Origin: Sipunculus nudus
Taxonomy: Eukaryota; Annelida; Sipuncula; Golfingiida; Sipunculidae
NCBI GenBank assembly: GCA_026874595.1
Contig: CM049322.1
Span: 2,713,900-2,777,899, forward strand
DNA length: 64,000 nt
Direction of reading: 5' to 3'
Position numbers and translations under genes: made by a program. Positions 1 to 12,826 of this stretch are shown in pieces; the stretch's first letter is position 1; each line of letters opens with the position of its first letter. Below the pieces are notes generated by a model. It was not told the origin of the DNA. It searched no databases and worked only from the letters and a program-made list of their open reading frames with translations.

Positions 1-1765
1 ACAGGGTAATAAGGATTAATAAGTGCCCGGTAAATGAGCAGCATTTCACTGATCATCAAATTTCCCTTGATTCTAGGAATATGGTGTTATATCGGTAATT
101 CAGATGATGTCATATGACACGAGATAAAGTTGGACGAAGATGTAACAAATGATGACGTCAGAATAAGAGCTGTGATGGAAGTACACGTCAGAAATGAGAA
201 AGAGAGGGTACAGTTTGTTCGGGGATAAAAAATTCGTGGATCAAATTCCTTTGATGGTAATGATGACGATGGGATTATCTAACTGAATCAGGATTTGAGG
301 CCAAAGCCGGCTTACAGAAACGGGATATGTTATATGCAGTGAAAGCCTGTCCTCAGTGAAAGTCTGTTCGAATCTAGCGGGATCACAGGTTGGGCTGTAA
401 GCGGTTATTGTCACCGTCGTCTCCAAACACTTAAATGTGTTACCAAAATCTGTCAGCGTTTATTTTTTTTTGTTTGAGTAAGCTTCATAAGGATGACCAG
501 CGTTTTCAGTATACTCACTTATAAAAATTGATAGTACGTTTCATCATCACGTGGGAGATACTAAAGATCTGAATAGTATGAACAATACCCTGTATTATAG
601 TGCATCATACTATACAGTGAAGTCAAAGGGCCATCTTCCGGAACTGCCTAGTAAAAAGAGTTAAAGAAGCTGATAACAACAGGGTAATAAGGTTTAATAA
701 GTGCCCGGTAACTCAGCAGCATTTCACTGATCAAATTTCCTTGATTCTTGGAATAAGGACTTCCAAGAATTAAATATGGGACCTTTTTACAAGTTGATCA
801 GTTGACTTTAATTTACTTTGCATAATATACAGATATATGCAGGAGGAAACGCAACCACGCATCAACTCATATGTACTGTTGCTACTGTGAAGTTATTAAA
901 AATCGTTTATTACAGGAAAATTCCCACGTGCAGACCCTCACAAAGTTACCATTTTTTCAAGAACCATATTGTGCTGCCCTCTGCTTTGCAATCAAAGTCG
1001 GACTTAATAGATTAGGATTGTTGAAACAGGCACCCAGTAAACTATAATATTGAGTAGTTCTCATTTTAATCTTGAGTAAATAAAAAAAAATTATTAGATT
1101 AGTTTGTGTAACACTTTTTAACAGGAAGTGTATTAGGAGCTAGTTATACAAAACAACGGAATTGACATTGAATTTTAACAAGTGACACCGAGGCAAATTT
1201 ATGTAGGATTGTGCTGGGACATCAAACAACCTGTTAGCTGATTGGAGAGCAGAGCTGTCAGATGATCACGTGGGACCAGTGAATTAAAACTTAAAGTCAC
1301 ATGACCATTAAGTGATTTAAAGTTTGAGACATCTGACAAAACAATCACACAGCACCATGTAAGATCAGCCGACCACAATAAGAAAGCACAAAGTACCTTC
1401 AGATGTCAGCTGACCATAGGGAAGTAAGAAAAATGCGAATCATAAAGAGAACTGAAAAGTTACCTGATCATAACCATTGGGATACAAAGGAAATTGATAA
1501 ATCAACTGACAACAAATGGTCATTCACAAGGGATATTCCCTGGTAGTGTAGCTAGCCTGATGAATTTATTGCAAATATATGTACCTTATCAAACTTCGCA
1601 AACTGGAGTGCCTCTAGGCATGGCTCAAACGACTGACGTCATGTGTTCATGTGATGCTTTGTATTGGGATCAGCTTCCTGGAGCTCGGTGATTTCTTACT
1701 GTTTTTTCACGATGTATTGTGTGCACCTGTCACGTGATTTGTAATATATGTCCCTTGCCACATGG
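1..1765 (+). repeat. segmental duplication, copy 1
   Basis: This region is collinear with 10600-11840. Shared blocks include AAAAAATTCGTGGATCAAATTCC (near 230 and 10745), TCTAGCGGGATCAC, and GGTAGTGTAGCTAGCCTGATGA (near 1540 and 11610). Copy 1 has about 490 extra bases (about 600-1093), inside which the first 80 bases of the window recur (679-757). The left edge is cut by the window start. Confidence 0.75.
679..757 (+). repeat. direct repeat of the first 80 bases of the window
   Basis: ACAGGGTAATAAGG, TTAATAAGTGCCCGGTAA and AGCAGCATTTCACTGATCA recur in the same order as at 1-80. Confidence 0.8.
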
Positions 1766-1829
1766 TGGCACTGGAACCTGTGGATGGTTAAAGGGGTGCT
1801 GAATCACGGGCCCTATTTTTAAGTTTAAT

Positions 1830-2815
1830 GATGAGCGAAATTTCATACAGAGAAAATGTATTGGCCAATGGGCAGATATTAGTTAAGACATCTTGTTTCC
1901 TCACTAGATTAAGTCGTCAAGTGGTGATACTGTCGTCAGCTAGTGATACTGACGAGCTGTTCGGTTCATAAGTCCACCAACACAGCATTGCTACAATGAT
2001 AACTAAGAACACACCACTAGCTTGTTTTCAGATGAAGATTTCCAGTGAGATGGAAGTCAAGTGATGAGCATTAAATCTAAGCGGGTATTTTATATGGGAT
2101 TTTGGCGAGGGGTTTACACGCTTTACATGGATTAATGATTCAAACAATGCCTCCCTACTGAAGGAAGGTAAATTTGCCTAAACATACTGCAAAAGATTCA
2201 ATATCTCCAAGTAAGGGTTGTAGGACAAACCCGCTATTCAGTGTTCTCTGGATCCATAACTGATATAGATGTAGAAGGACTCGAATGCGATTTTTTTATT
2301 ATTAGTTGGGAGTATTACAGCAACATTTTAACAGTCATTATTGGCATGTACAGCTGTAGAATCGTTACCATTGAGATCCCCTGAAATGTATTACATGAGT
2401 ATCAATGTAAATTTGGATTCCGATGAATGATTGCTAGGAAACCGCGTGATAGATTAATGGACTAATTCGAACGCCTCCTGTGTTCCTGTTTGTATTTATT
2501 ATTGTTTGTTTGAGTTACGCACGTTTGTTATAGCTGCAACCCAGCAGGCTTATCACAGTGGTACAGTGGTACAGTGGTGACCTTATTTGTTTCCTATATA
2601 AATGTTTCTCGATCACTTATAAATTTTATTCATCAGAACCACATAAGAGTTCAGGAATTAAAGAAATCCACTGTTATCCAGCTTTTACGTTGGTGCAATT
2701 AAAGGGCAATGTACCTGTTTGAATTGCAAAGGAACAATTTTACAACTGCCGCCTTTCTTATAGGAAACAGCAAAAAAGATAGTGATAAAAGAGAGAATAT
2801 ACATATACTGGAACA
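1830..2815. other. unassigned interval, nothing recognised
   Basis: AT-rich DNA with only short open frames and no repeat match elsewhere in the window. Confidence 0.5.
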
Positions 2816-2819
2816 TTTG

Positions 2820-2843
2820 CATATACATACATATATATATATA

Positions 2844-2879
<36 letters not shown>
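2820..2879. repeat. (TA)n microsatellite
   Basis: Interrupted AT dinucleotide run. The interval 2880-4080 after it holds nothing I can assign. Confidence 0.95.
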
Positions 2880-2880
<1 letters not shown>

Positions 2881-4079
2881 GTGTAATTTAATTTACACAT
2901 AAAGATATATTATATTCCTGAGACAGCTTGGACCAAAATTTAGAAGTTCTTGAGTGTACACTGGGTTGTCAGGAGACGTTGCTTGCCCACAAGCTGGTAA
3001 ATATGAAACGATGGACCCTGGTGGCTCCAAGCGCGCTCAGCGCTCTGGTACAAGTTACCTGGTGGGCTCCGTTGTCATGTAGGGATGAAACCCGAGCGCT
3101 GATTGCCACAGCCAAGTGAGGTATCATGGCGACTGATGTCTTGTGATACCTTTTGTATGTCACGTGATGCATCTCCGGTGAAGTCACCAGGGTTGCCCCT
3201 CTGTATATAGGATAACTATACCACACTGCCGGCTGGTCCTCCGTGTAGCCATCTTGTAGAGGAATAAAATTTTTGGTGACTTGGCTTTGAATTTTTTATT
3301 TTCAGCTTTACAATAGTTGGGAACAAACTACTTTTTTCTCCCTTCGGGACATACCATATTATACCCCTACACATGTTGCTAATAAAAAGAGTAAATTTGT
3401 AATTAAAATAAAGCTCTGAATTTTATCCGTATGGAATCATTTATAAAAATTTGTCGGTGTTTATTGCTAATTTCCTCAAATCTATTCATTGCAGTCTTTC
3501 TGTTGGGAAGGCATTTCTTTAAGGCCACCCTTTTCATGCCAGCCACCTTTTAATTCCTATAAAGGAACAATATCCCAGATCGATCAAGGTTTCTTTCCCT
3601 TGTTTCTTCCATTGTTCAGACGAAAGAAAAGAAAGTACATCACTTATAAAACAAGGGACCCATGGGTCACGGCGCTCAGCTGATCCTGATTGGACTATAA
3701 ATGTATCACCATTGTGATACTATATTGAGTAGATAAAGCTTAGAATATCATGGTCATGTTGGGCTTTTATAAAGGAATATAATGTAATATGTGAGTAAAT
3801 GATATATGAAATCACCTGACTGATGGATTAATATGGAGTAAAATATAGTGGTTTATTTTTTATTTATTTGGGAGGGGTCGAAAAAAGCAATTTATTTGAG
3901 CAAATATGAATGCAATGACAGTATGCTAAGCAGTGGTATAATGATAATAAGGCCATTTGTTGAAGGATCTATAGTGTATGGAAAAACTGCAAGAGTTCAA
4001 TTTGACAGATAAAAGGTTATGATTAACTATACTGATGAGGGGATTTATGAATTTGTGACTGTATGACATAATATCTTGA

Positions 4080-5300
4080 CAAGATCGGTCTTGACAAGGT
4101 GCATTATTTTTATGCCCCTCACGTCTACATATTACACAATATTGACATAATTTCTGGCATGTACATAGGTACCTATGGACAAATGGTCAACAGTACTGAA
4201 CCACCTGGAAGGTTAAAATCTTAAAAATATGAGGTAATCTGGGCCATGGTTGGTTTATATGATTGAAGAAAATGTTGCAAATAATATTTGAGACCTGACC
4301 ATGCCTTTCCATTGGTTACCTTTTTGATAAGCTGTTGACAGTTCAACAGTTTACACATTTTTCTGATGAGATCCAATTTATTCGGTAAACCTTTTTTATC
4401 AATTTTATGATATGTATACAGTTGCCATAACGTCCTCATTCCACAGGTGCAATGACTTGATGGGGGGGGGGGGGGAGGGGTGTTTTGTTATGATCAGAGT
4501 TACAATGCCTCTGTCTCTCTGTAGATATTTTCTTTAATTATTAAATTTTATGCTATAGCCATAGAACTATTGTTCACAGTGCCAAGGAGCAAAGCCTCAG
4601 TGGGATGAAGAAGGGGATGGTGAGAGTTACAACACCCTTGCATATACATACAGGATATGAAATTTAATTCAACAGTGCTTATAAAAAAAAAGTTTATTCA
4701 TGAACATTAAATATTTAAAACAGAAAGAAAGATGGAGAAATAAAGCAAATAATTTTTTTCCCCATTCTACTGAGCCAAGAAAAAATTAACAATATTTGCA
4801 TTTATTCCTTTTTTTTCATCACATAATTTTAATCCAAGTTTCCAAATGTTACTATAAATTTACAGTATAACATACATGTGATTGTGAATATTTCAGTTGA
4901 TTCACATTTCTAAATTACATCAACATTTATAGCTAATGTATCTAGTTTATAGTACCTGTCAACAGAATGGGATGGAGGGAGCAAGGGAGGCAATTAGGGA
5001 GAGAGAAAGAGAAAAAGAAAGATGGAGAAAGAAAGAGAAAAAGCAGAGGAGAGAAAGAGAGAGAAAGAGAGACCTTGACTGCCAGAGAGAAAGAGAGGCT
5101 CTCTGGTAATTTCTGCCTGACCCAGCCTGACCCAGACACTCACAGTGGCAGTAGGTCAGACCTGAAGGTGTTATGTAACTGCCCAGTACACTGCATTTAT
5201 ACTGATCTGATGCAAACAATGAAGACATGGTACCTCGAAACTTGAATAAAATCTACAGTTTTTGATCAATTGGTTTAAAATTTCAGATTTTAACAGATGA
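4080..5300 (+). repeat. mosaic of dispersed repeat modules (families A and D)
   Basis: 4225-4480 is collinear with 47440-47770, including GCCATGG-TGGTT, AACAGTTTACACATTT and the GACTTGATGG step before a G-run. 4830-4930 matches 47920-47990. 5210-5300 is a family A start (AAAATCTACAGTTTTTGATCAA). A G-run lies at 4462-4480, and 4967-5100 is a purine-only GAAAGA tract that gives long chance frames on both strands. Confidence 0.6.
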
Positions 5301-6219
5301 AATGTTAATGTGTACATGCTGTGAAAATTATATCCACAGCACTAACAGGAAAAATTTGAATATTTATATTTTTTTAAATGGTATCAGGAAAAAAAGAAAA
5401 GTATTCTCAGCTATAAAACTAATACATGTGTTAAAATTAATCCAAGTATCAAAACACCCAATATATCATACCAGGAGCAAACTGGAGTTAGGAGTGTTTA
5501 ATTTTATGAACTGAAATAAAGGACCAGCAATATAAATATTGATTATTTAGCCAGTCTCATGTAACAACTGATATAACCATGAGTTATAAGTCAAACAAAT
5601 TAAAATCTTTAATGAACACTTGTCTGAGTAATATTTTAAATTTTTGACATATTTATTTATTATTTTAATTTTGTAATAAATATAAACCAACAAGTTAAAG
5701 ACCTGGAAAAGACCTGGACATTTAGATTAATTTAATATAATCAACTGCATCCTTGTCTATCATTATCTTGCTTCATATAATCCCTAATAGTAAACAACAA
5801 TTTATTTTAATTATTTATTTTTCATTTTTATGGTTGAAATGAAAAATACCCAATGGTGACTGCATGGTGTTATTTGAAATACAATTTTGGCCATCCATGG
5901 AAGATCCATAAATGATCAGTAATTGCAAGGTAATCCCCTGTAACTCATTCACTATAAATTCCTTTTCCATTTATTTTTTTAAGTTCTTATCATAAACCAA
6001 ATATTAAAAAAAAAGTTTATTGTTATGTTTATGGCCTAAACAAATACTAGTGGAGGGGGTTGGACAGTGATCCAGTTGAAGCCACCCAAGAGCTGGCTGG
6101 CTGCAGAGTGCCTCGCTTCAAGCATGCATAATTGGCCTGAAAGGTCAATGTAAGGGACAGAAAAGAGGGGCTTTAGTACAGCCAAGGTGTGATATGGTCT
6201 CATAAAAACTTTCATAAAA

Positions 6220-7530
6220 GCTAGTTTTTGACCAATTCCTTTTATAACTTCAGAATTTAGAAGCTTAAATCCTTACCAGTGCAAGATATGAAAATTAAAC
6301 CAACAGTGCTTACAGGGAAAAAATCATGTTATGGCCAAAGTTGGGCAAAATTTAAGGTACTGATTTTATATTTATGCTAATAACTTATAAAATTTGAATT
6401 TTAATGTTAAGAGAGTAAATATATTTCTTGAATTTTTACAAAGTGCATTATGGTTGGGCCTAGAACTTAAAACAATTACACGATACTCACATCATTTCTG
6501 GCATATGCATAGCCAATGTATAGAAAAATATGTATATTATATATTATCAAAGTCAGATCAGTGGTTTTGATATTAGGCAATCTTAAAGTGTAACAATGGG
6601 GTTTTAATGGAAAAATGAAGTTTTTTCTTAATATCTCGAAGGAATGCAGTCCTAGTGACCAAACTTTTAGTATGGTAGAGGATTTGGGGAATATCTAACT
6701 GTATGCAAAATTTAAGGAACTAAGAGCTGAAGCTGGGGAGCTGAGCTCTACTAAACTGCATAACACTAGCTTGGTGTAAACAATATATGACATGGTGCTT
6801 TAAAACTTGAATAAAATCTACAGTTTTTGATCAACTGGTTTCAAATTTTTTGTTTTAACAGTTGAAATGGTAACAAAAAGACGCTTTGAAAATTAAATCC
6901 ACAGCAGTTACAGGAAAAAAACGTGCCATGGTCAAACTTGGGCAAAATTTAAGGTACCAATTTTATATTTTTGCCAATATTTAAAAAAAATTTAACAGAT
7001 TTTGATCTAATTTTTGGTATACAATTCAATTTTGATTATTTAAAGTAGTATTACTGAAATAAAAATTCCTACCTTTAACACTTTTGGTCTTAAGTGACAA
7101 AATATCTTTCCTCATTTTTTTACAAAGTCCATTATATTTGGGCCCATAACTTTTTAAAATTAAATAATACTGACTTAATTTCTGACATGTACATAGGAAC
7201 TACATAGAGGAATATTTATGGTAAAAATGAAGAAAACCAGATGAGTGGTTTTGATATTAGGCAGTCCTGAAGTGTGAAAATAGATTTCTAATAAAAAATT
7301 GAGGTTTTTCCTTAATATCTCGAAGGAACGAAGTCATATTGACCCCAATTTTTGGCATGGTAGGAGATTTCGGGGACATCTAACTGTATGCCGAATTTCA
7401 GATTCGTAGGTCGAACGGTGTCGAAACGTGCCAGTCTTACGGACGGACATCCAGACGGACAGACGGACGGACGACGGACAATGGACCACGACTATAGCTC
7501 AGATGACTTATAGTCAGCTGAGCTAAAAAT
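6220..7530 (+). repeat. dispersed repeat family A, copy 1
   Basis: Two nested starts (about 6240 and 6790) share AAAATTTAAGGTACTGATTT-like stretches. The 3' end has GGGGACATCTAACTGTATGC, then GGAC-rich sequence and ATGACTTATAGTCAGCTGAGCT. Related copies are at 48590-49250 and 52640-53210 in the same orientation. The transposon class is unknown. Confidence 0.75.
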
Positions 7531-7607
7531 TATATGGATTGCACACGCGTATCAAAATATTCCCAGGTGTGTCCCGAAGCACACTCCAGAGAAATTTCAG
7601 CCGGTTA

Positions 7608-8600
7608 TTAGCTCAGCTGACTTTCAGTCATGCTGGGCTATAGCGATGGGTCCTTGTCCGTTGTCCTTCCGTCTATCCGTCCTGCCGTCTGGCCGGCCGA
7701 CCGTCCGTTAGCAGGGCACAAATCGTAACCGTAAGGGCTAGGGCCATGAACCCTATGCAGTCTTAGAGGTTCTAAAAAGACCTCCTTGCAAACCTGAAAT
7801 TAGGTCAATGCGACCTATATTCTTGAAGTTATGGGATGTGTTTGCACACCCCAGAAATAATTCTTTTAGCCAAAATTTTCATCCCAAACCTTCCATCTTT
7901 CACATTCAGCCCACCTACCAACAGGGGAAGAACCATAATTATTTTGAGGTCACAAGGTCAAAGGTCAAGGTCACAGGAGCCTCTTCTTTGAAAAGCCTGT
8001 GGATGCATTTTAAGCCAAACCTTTCATCCCAATTCTTTGGTCTTTCACATATAGCTCACCTACTAAGTGGGAGAAGAATCCTATAGATGTTTAGGTCACA
8101 AGGTCAAAGGTCAGGGTCACACTTCTTTGAAAAGGTTGTGGACACATTTCAAGCTAGACCTTTCATTCCAAATCTTTCAGCACTGATATCGCTTCTCTGC
8201 CAAAAGGGGAAAAGACCTGTTGATTTTGAGGTCAAAGGTCAAGTTCACAGCATGTGTGGAGTCATTTTCAGGCAAACTTTTCAATCTATACTTTCCATCT
8301 GTCATATATGGCTAACCTACCAATAAGGGAAGAAGCCTATTGATGTTGAGTTCAAAAGGTCAAAGGTCAAGGTCACAATATTGTTCTTAATGCTTGTGAA
8401 CATATTTCAAGTGAAATTGTTCAATCCAAACCTTCAGTCTTTCACATATGCCACATCTATGCATCACTGAATGTGATTCAAACTTCATATTTATGGGTCT
8501 TTTTGCATGAAGAAATAACTAATTAATTTTGAGGTCAGCTGGTCAGGAGGTTAAAGGTTGCAGGTCTAAGTTATTCACTCATTGGTTGCCAAGTAATTAC
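7608..8600 (+). repeat. dispersed repeat family B, copy 1, with AGGTCA modules
   Basis: It starts at TAGCTCAGCTGACTTTCAGTC, runs through GTCC-rich sequence and GTTAGCAGGGCACAAATCGT, then continues as modules of about 100-150 bp with CATCCCAAACCTTCCATC and AGGTCAAAGGTCAAGGTCAC. The two open frames at 7808-8326 are chance frames through this repeat. Confidence 0.8.
7947..7973 (+). promoter_or_regulatory. cluster of four AGGTCA half-sites (DR2, DR1, DR0)
   Basis: Half-sites lie at 7947-7952, 7955-7960, 7962-7967 and 7968-7973. The middle pair is a perfect DR1, the site type bound by RXR/HNF4-class receptors. TCAAGGTCA is the extended monomer site of the ERR/SF-1 class. Binding in this animal is not shown. 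Confidence 0.35.
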
Positions 8601-9159
8601 ACCCGGCCAGATGTAAGTGGTTAGTAGTTACCCATCATTTAGAAAGAATCCAGTTGATATGTGGGCAAAAGGCCAAGGTCATAGGTCAGGGATGTTCACA
8701 ATAACTGATTTTGTAGACCATCTCTATTTTTCTTGTACATATAACCATTGCACTCCAACTGGTACATCTCACTGTGTCGCTGTAATTATGAGTGATGCTG
8801 GTGACATATGAATATCTTTTGTATCAGCCTGTTAAGTGATAAGGCTGAGTGATAAATACCTTGTTACTGCATAACAAAAACACTGTTGCCGGAATGCTTC
8901 AGCCAGGCATTAAGACTGTGAGAGTATAGTATTAAGGTTTAGCTACTGATTTATAAGATGATGGGAACATTTTGCAGTTTATTTTATGGAATCATAGCAA
9001 TAAACCTAGTTTCCTGGATATCTGAATATTTTTATATCAATCACCAGATATAAAAGCAAATGTTTGTTCTCATAATATGTGGATGTGTACCTGGATTTAG
9101 GATGGCTTTTTTTAAATACAAAACTTTAAGTCATGCTTTCTGCATTTCTTTTCTTTCAG

Positions 9160-9264
9160 GTTTTGCAGTTTAACTACCCTGCTGATCCCATTGAAAAGCA
9201 GAGTGATAATAAAAAATATTGGACTTACACTTTTTACATTTGCATAACTATAAATCTAATATGA
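9160..9264 (+). other. candidate terminal exon, product unknown
   Basis: A strong acceptor (TTCTTTTCTTTCAG) is followed by 34 open codons and TGA. The peptide begins VLQFNYPADPIEKQSDNKKY. I found no matching upstream exon on the plus strand, so it could equally be chance. Confidence 0.22.
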
Positions 9265-9451
9265 GGGCCTGAAAATGTCTTTTGAATTGTTTCGGACATT
9301 CATTACTGTAACATCCTTTGGAGAATTTGCTACAAGTTTGGTCTCTTATTGGAGGATGTGTGATATCAAATGTCAGACATGTCAGAAATCCATTATGTCT
9401 GCCAGTTAGCAACCTTAGGAATCCTTTTGTTAGTGCAGTTTCAGTGATTTT

Positions 9452-10200
9452 TAGCTCAGCTGACTTTTAGTCATGCTATGCTACAGCGATGGGTCTTTGT
9501 CCGTCGTCCTTCCGTCTGTCCGTCCGGCCAGCCGTCCGGCCGTTAGCAGGGCACAAATTGTAACTGTAAGGGCTAGATACATGAACCCTATGCAGTCTTA
9601 GAGGTTCTTAAAAGATCTCCTTGCAGATCTGAAATTAGGTCACTGTGACCTATATGCTTTGAGTTACGGGGTGTGTTTTCACCTCCCAGAATTAATTCTT
9701 ATAGCCAAAATAAACATCCCAAACCTTACATGTCAATAGAGGAACAAACTTTTTGATATTTAGGTCTTAGGGTCAAAAGTCAATGTCACAGGAACAGCTT
9801 CTTTAAAAAAGTTGTGGATTCATCTCAAGTCAGACTTTTCATCCCAAACCTTCCATCTTCCAAGTATGGATCATCAACCAACAGGGGAAGAACATTATTT
9901 ATTGTTCGGTCTCAAGGTTAGTTGTGAAAGTCACAGTTCCCACTTCTTAGAAAACCATTTTGGAAGAACTTTGAGCTAAACCTTTCATCCCAAACCTTCC
10001 ATCTGTCACATGCAGCCCACCTGCCAACAGGGGAAAATCCATAATTATTTTGAGGTCAAGGTCAGAGGTCAAGGTCACAGGACCCACTTCTTTGAAAAAG
10101 CTTGAGGATGCATTTTAAAGCAAACCTTTCATCCCAAACCTTCAATCTTTCACATATGGCTCATCTACTAATTGGAGAACATAATTTTAAAGCTGCATAC
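9452..10200 (+). repeat. dispersed repeat family B, copy 2
   Basis: Same start (TTAGCTCAGCTGACTTTTAG) and module order as copy 1. It again contains an AGGTCA cluster near 10051-10078. It is diverged from copy 1 by substitutions and small deletions. Confidence 0.8.
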
Positions 10201-10599
10201 CCTATCCGTGCTTTCCCTATTACTGCTCATTGCAGGTTACTGGGGGAAGGTGGAGGCATGCTTGTCAGCTGAGCGTCATGACCCATGGGTCAATTGTATT
10301 TATTATGTATACCCTTTGTTATCTATGTTTATTTTTATTGGCTTAAAATAGAAGGAAGAGTGTGGATTGTATTTTTTCAGTTATCACTGAAAAGGTAAAG
10401 TCGTTTTAAACATAAACATGGGACTAACTTGAAACAGGATACATCCAAATTTGATATAATATTAATGACATTATAAAATATGACGTCTCATGTTAAGATA
10501 CAATTTGACGTCATTATGGCGTAAATATGATATGGAGATGATATGAAACCATTGTCTGACACCGACATCTCACAGGTGTCATACTGGATAACAAAACGT

Positions 10600-11840
10600 A
10601 GGTGTTATATCGGTCATGCGATGATGTCATATGACGCAGGATAAAGTCGGACTAAGATGTAACAAACGTCACAAAAAGAGCTGTGATGGAAGTTTATACG
10701 CGTCAGAAATGAAAAAGAGAAGGTACAATTTCTTGGAGGGATAAAAAATTCGTGGATCAAATTCCTCCAATGGTAATAATGGTGATGGTGCTTATATATG
10801 GAATTGTTTATTTAACTGAATGAGGATTTGAAGGGAAAGCCGTTTTACAGAAACGGGATATGTTAAAAACAATGAAAACCTGTCAACAGTGAAGGTTCGT
10901 TCAAATCTAGCGGGATCACGGGTTGAGCTGTGAACGGTTCTTGTTATATCATCGTCTCCCAACACTTACGAGTTACCAAAATATGTCAGCGTTCATTTTT
11001 TTTTCGTTTAAGTTAACTTCATAAGGATCACAAGCGTTTGGCGTATATACTCACTAATACATAAGGATAAAAAATGATAGTATGATTCATCATCACGTGA
11101 GAAGTTCTAAAGATCTGAATAGTATCAACAATACCCTGAATAATAAGATTAGTTTGTGTGTCATTTTTTTAACAGGAATTGGCAAAGAATTTTTACAAGT
11201 GAGGCCGAGGATAAATAATGTAGGATTGTGCTGGGACACCAAACAAACTGTCAGCTGATTGGAGAGCAGAGCTGTCAGATGATCACGTAGGACCAATGAA
11301 TGAACAACTAACAATCACATGACTTTGCGAGTGATTCAAAGTTTGAGGAATCAGTGTTGCCGAATTCATCTGACAAAACAATCACAAAGCACCATTTGAG
11401 ACCAGCCGACCACAATTTATAAATCAAAAAGTATCTTAAGACGTCAGCTGACCAAAGGGAACAAATAAAAATGCCTATCATAAAGAGGGCTGAAAAGTTG
11501 CCTGATCACAACCAACCAGTTACAAAGGAAGTTGATAAATCAGCTGACCACAAATGGCCAATTATAAAGACATAAAGAAGTCAGCCATAGGAAATATCAA
11601 TATTCCCTGGTAGTGTAGCTAGCCTGATGAGTTAAATGCAAATATTTGTACCTTGTCAAACTTCCCAAACTGGATGCCTCTGGGCATGGCTCAAACGACT
11701 GACGTCCTGTGTTCATGTGATGCTTTGTGTTGCGGTCATCTTCCTGAAGCCCGTTGATTTCTTACCTTTTTTACACGATGTATTTGTGTGCACCTGTTAT
11801 GTGATTTGTAGTGTGTGTCCCTGGCCACATGATGGCACTG
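10600..11840 (+). repeat. segmental duplication, copy 2
   Basis: This is the partner of 1-1765 in direct orientation, with many substitutions and small indels, and it lacks the extra block of copy 1. No coding capacity was found. Whether it is an old duplication or two copies of a low-copy transposon cannot be decided here. Confidence 0.75.
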
Positions 11841-12344
11841 GTAGGGGAAATCCGTGTAATTTGGACCAGCGTATAATTTGAAACACCCAACATTTTCACA
11901 TTGGGAGAGATAGTACCAGAACGAGGAAAGTTCGTCACTGTAACATCGACCATTTTGAAGCAACCAACGACGGTGCAGGAAAGCTAGGTGCAAGTTTTGG
12001 CGAATATTCAACTTGAAGATGTTAATTTCATAGTTTTTTCTTATTTTCCATGCATATAAATATCGAAGTATTCTGACTGTTATTCAATGAAGATCCCATC
12101 ATGTCCCAACATTACCAAGCTTTATAACATGGGTCTAGAACTGGCCAATTTGATTTTAGCTAATAATATGTAAATAAGGTCAGGGTCAAAATCTGCATAT
12201 CGACTTGCTGTGTGTAATATGGACCAGGCCCTATAGTGTAATATTGACCGGTTGTCCACATTACACACAGGTGGTTCATTTTACACATCAGAGGAAAATA
12301 TCACTCGATTTACTTCTTTCTCGTAGATTACACTGATATTGACT

Positions 12345-12660
12345 TAAGGGCCGGGTGATTCCATATGTACGTATATGCGCATATGCGTGAAAATCACTCA
12401 TATGATTTTGTAACTGGGGTGTTTCCATATGTCCGTTAGCGTATATGCGTGAAAATCGCCAGAGGATTCGGGGTATAATGACGTTTCTTCAGCATCTTAT
12501 TCTCGAAGGCCTGCTCGATCCACGGTACAAATATATAGGCCTACGTCTGCCAGTTCACGCACATACGCATATACGCATATACGGGCACATGGAAACACAC
12601 CTTTTGTTTCACGCGAATATACGCTCATACGCATATACGCGCACGTAGAAAAATACCTGA
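12345..12660. mobile_element. fold-back (MITE-like) element
   Basis: Imperfect palindrome. GGTGTTTCCATATG and TATATGCGTGAAA on the left face TTTCACGCGAATATACG and CATGGAAACACACC on the right. The left edge, TTAAGGGCCGGGTGATTCC, resembles the ends of the CpG-rich elements near 36330 and 50945. No target duplication is clear. Confidence 0.55.
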
Positions 12661-12751
12661 ACACAAAACAAAAGCATATTTAAAGGGCTAGCCGACATAA
12701 CTACGCGGGCATCCAGGAAAGCAAAAGGCAAATATGGCAAGTGGGCACCCG

Positions 12752-12756
<5 letters not shown>

Positions 12757-12822
<66 letters not shown>
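12757..12822. repeat. (TA)33 microsatellite
   Basis: Perfect AT dinucleotide run of 66 bp directly next to the possible LTR. Confidence 0.95.

Positions 12823-12826
<4 letters not shown>

Noticed and set aside
2926-2995. Exon-like stretch between GAGACAG and GTAAAT on the plus strand
   Set aside because: The acceptor lacks a pyrimidine tract and follows a TA microsatellite, and there is no partner exon.
4942-5245. Overlapping frames on both strands rich in Lys/Glu/Arg or Ser/Leu/Phe
   Set aside because: They arise from a GAAAGA purine tract and have no domain signature.
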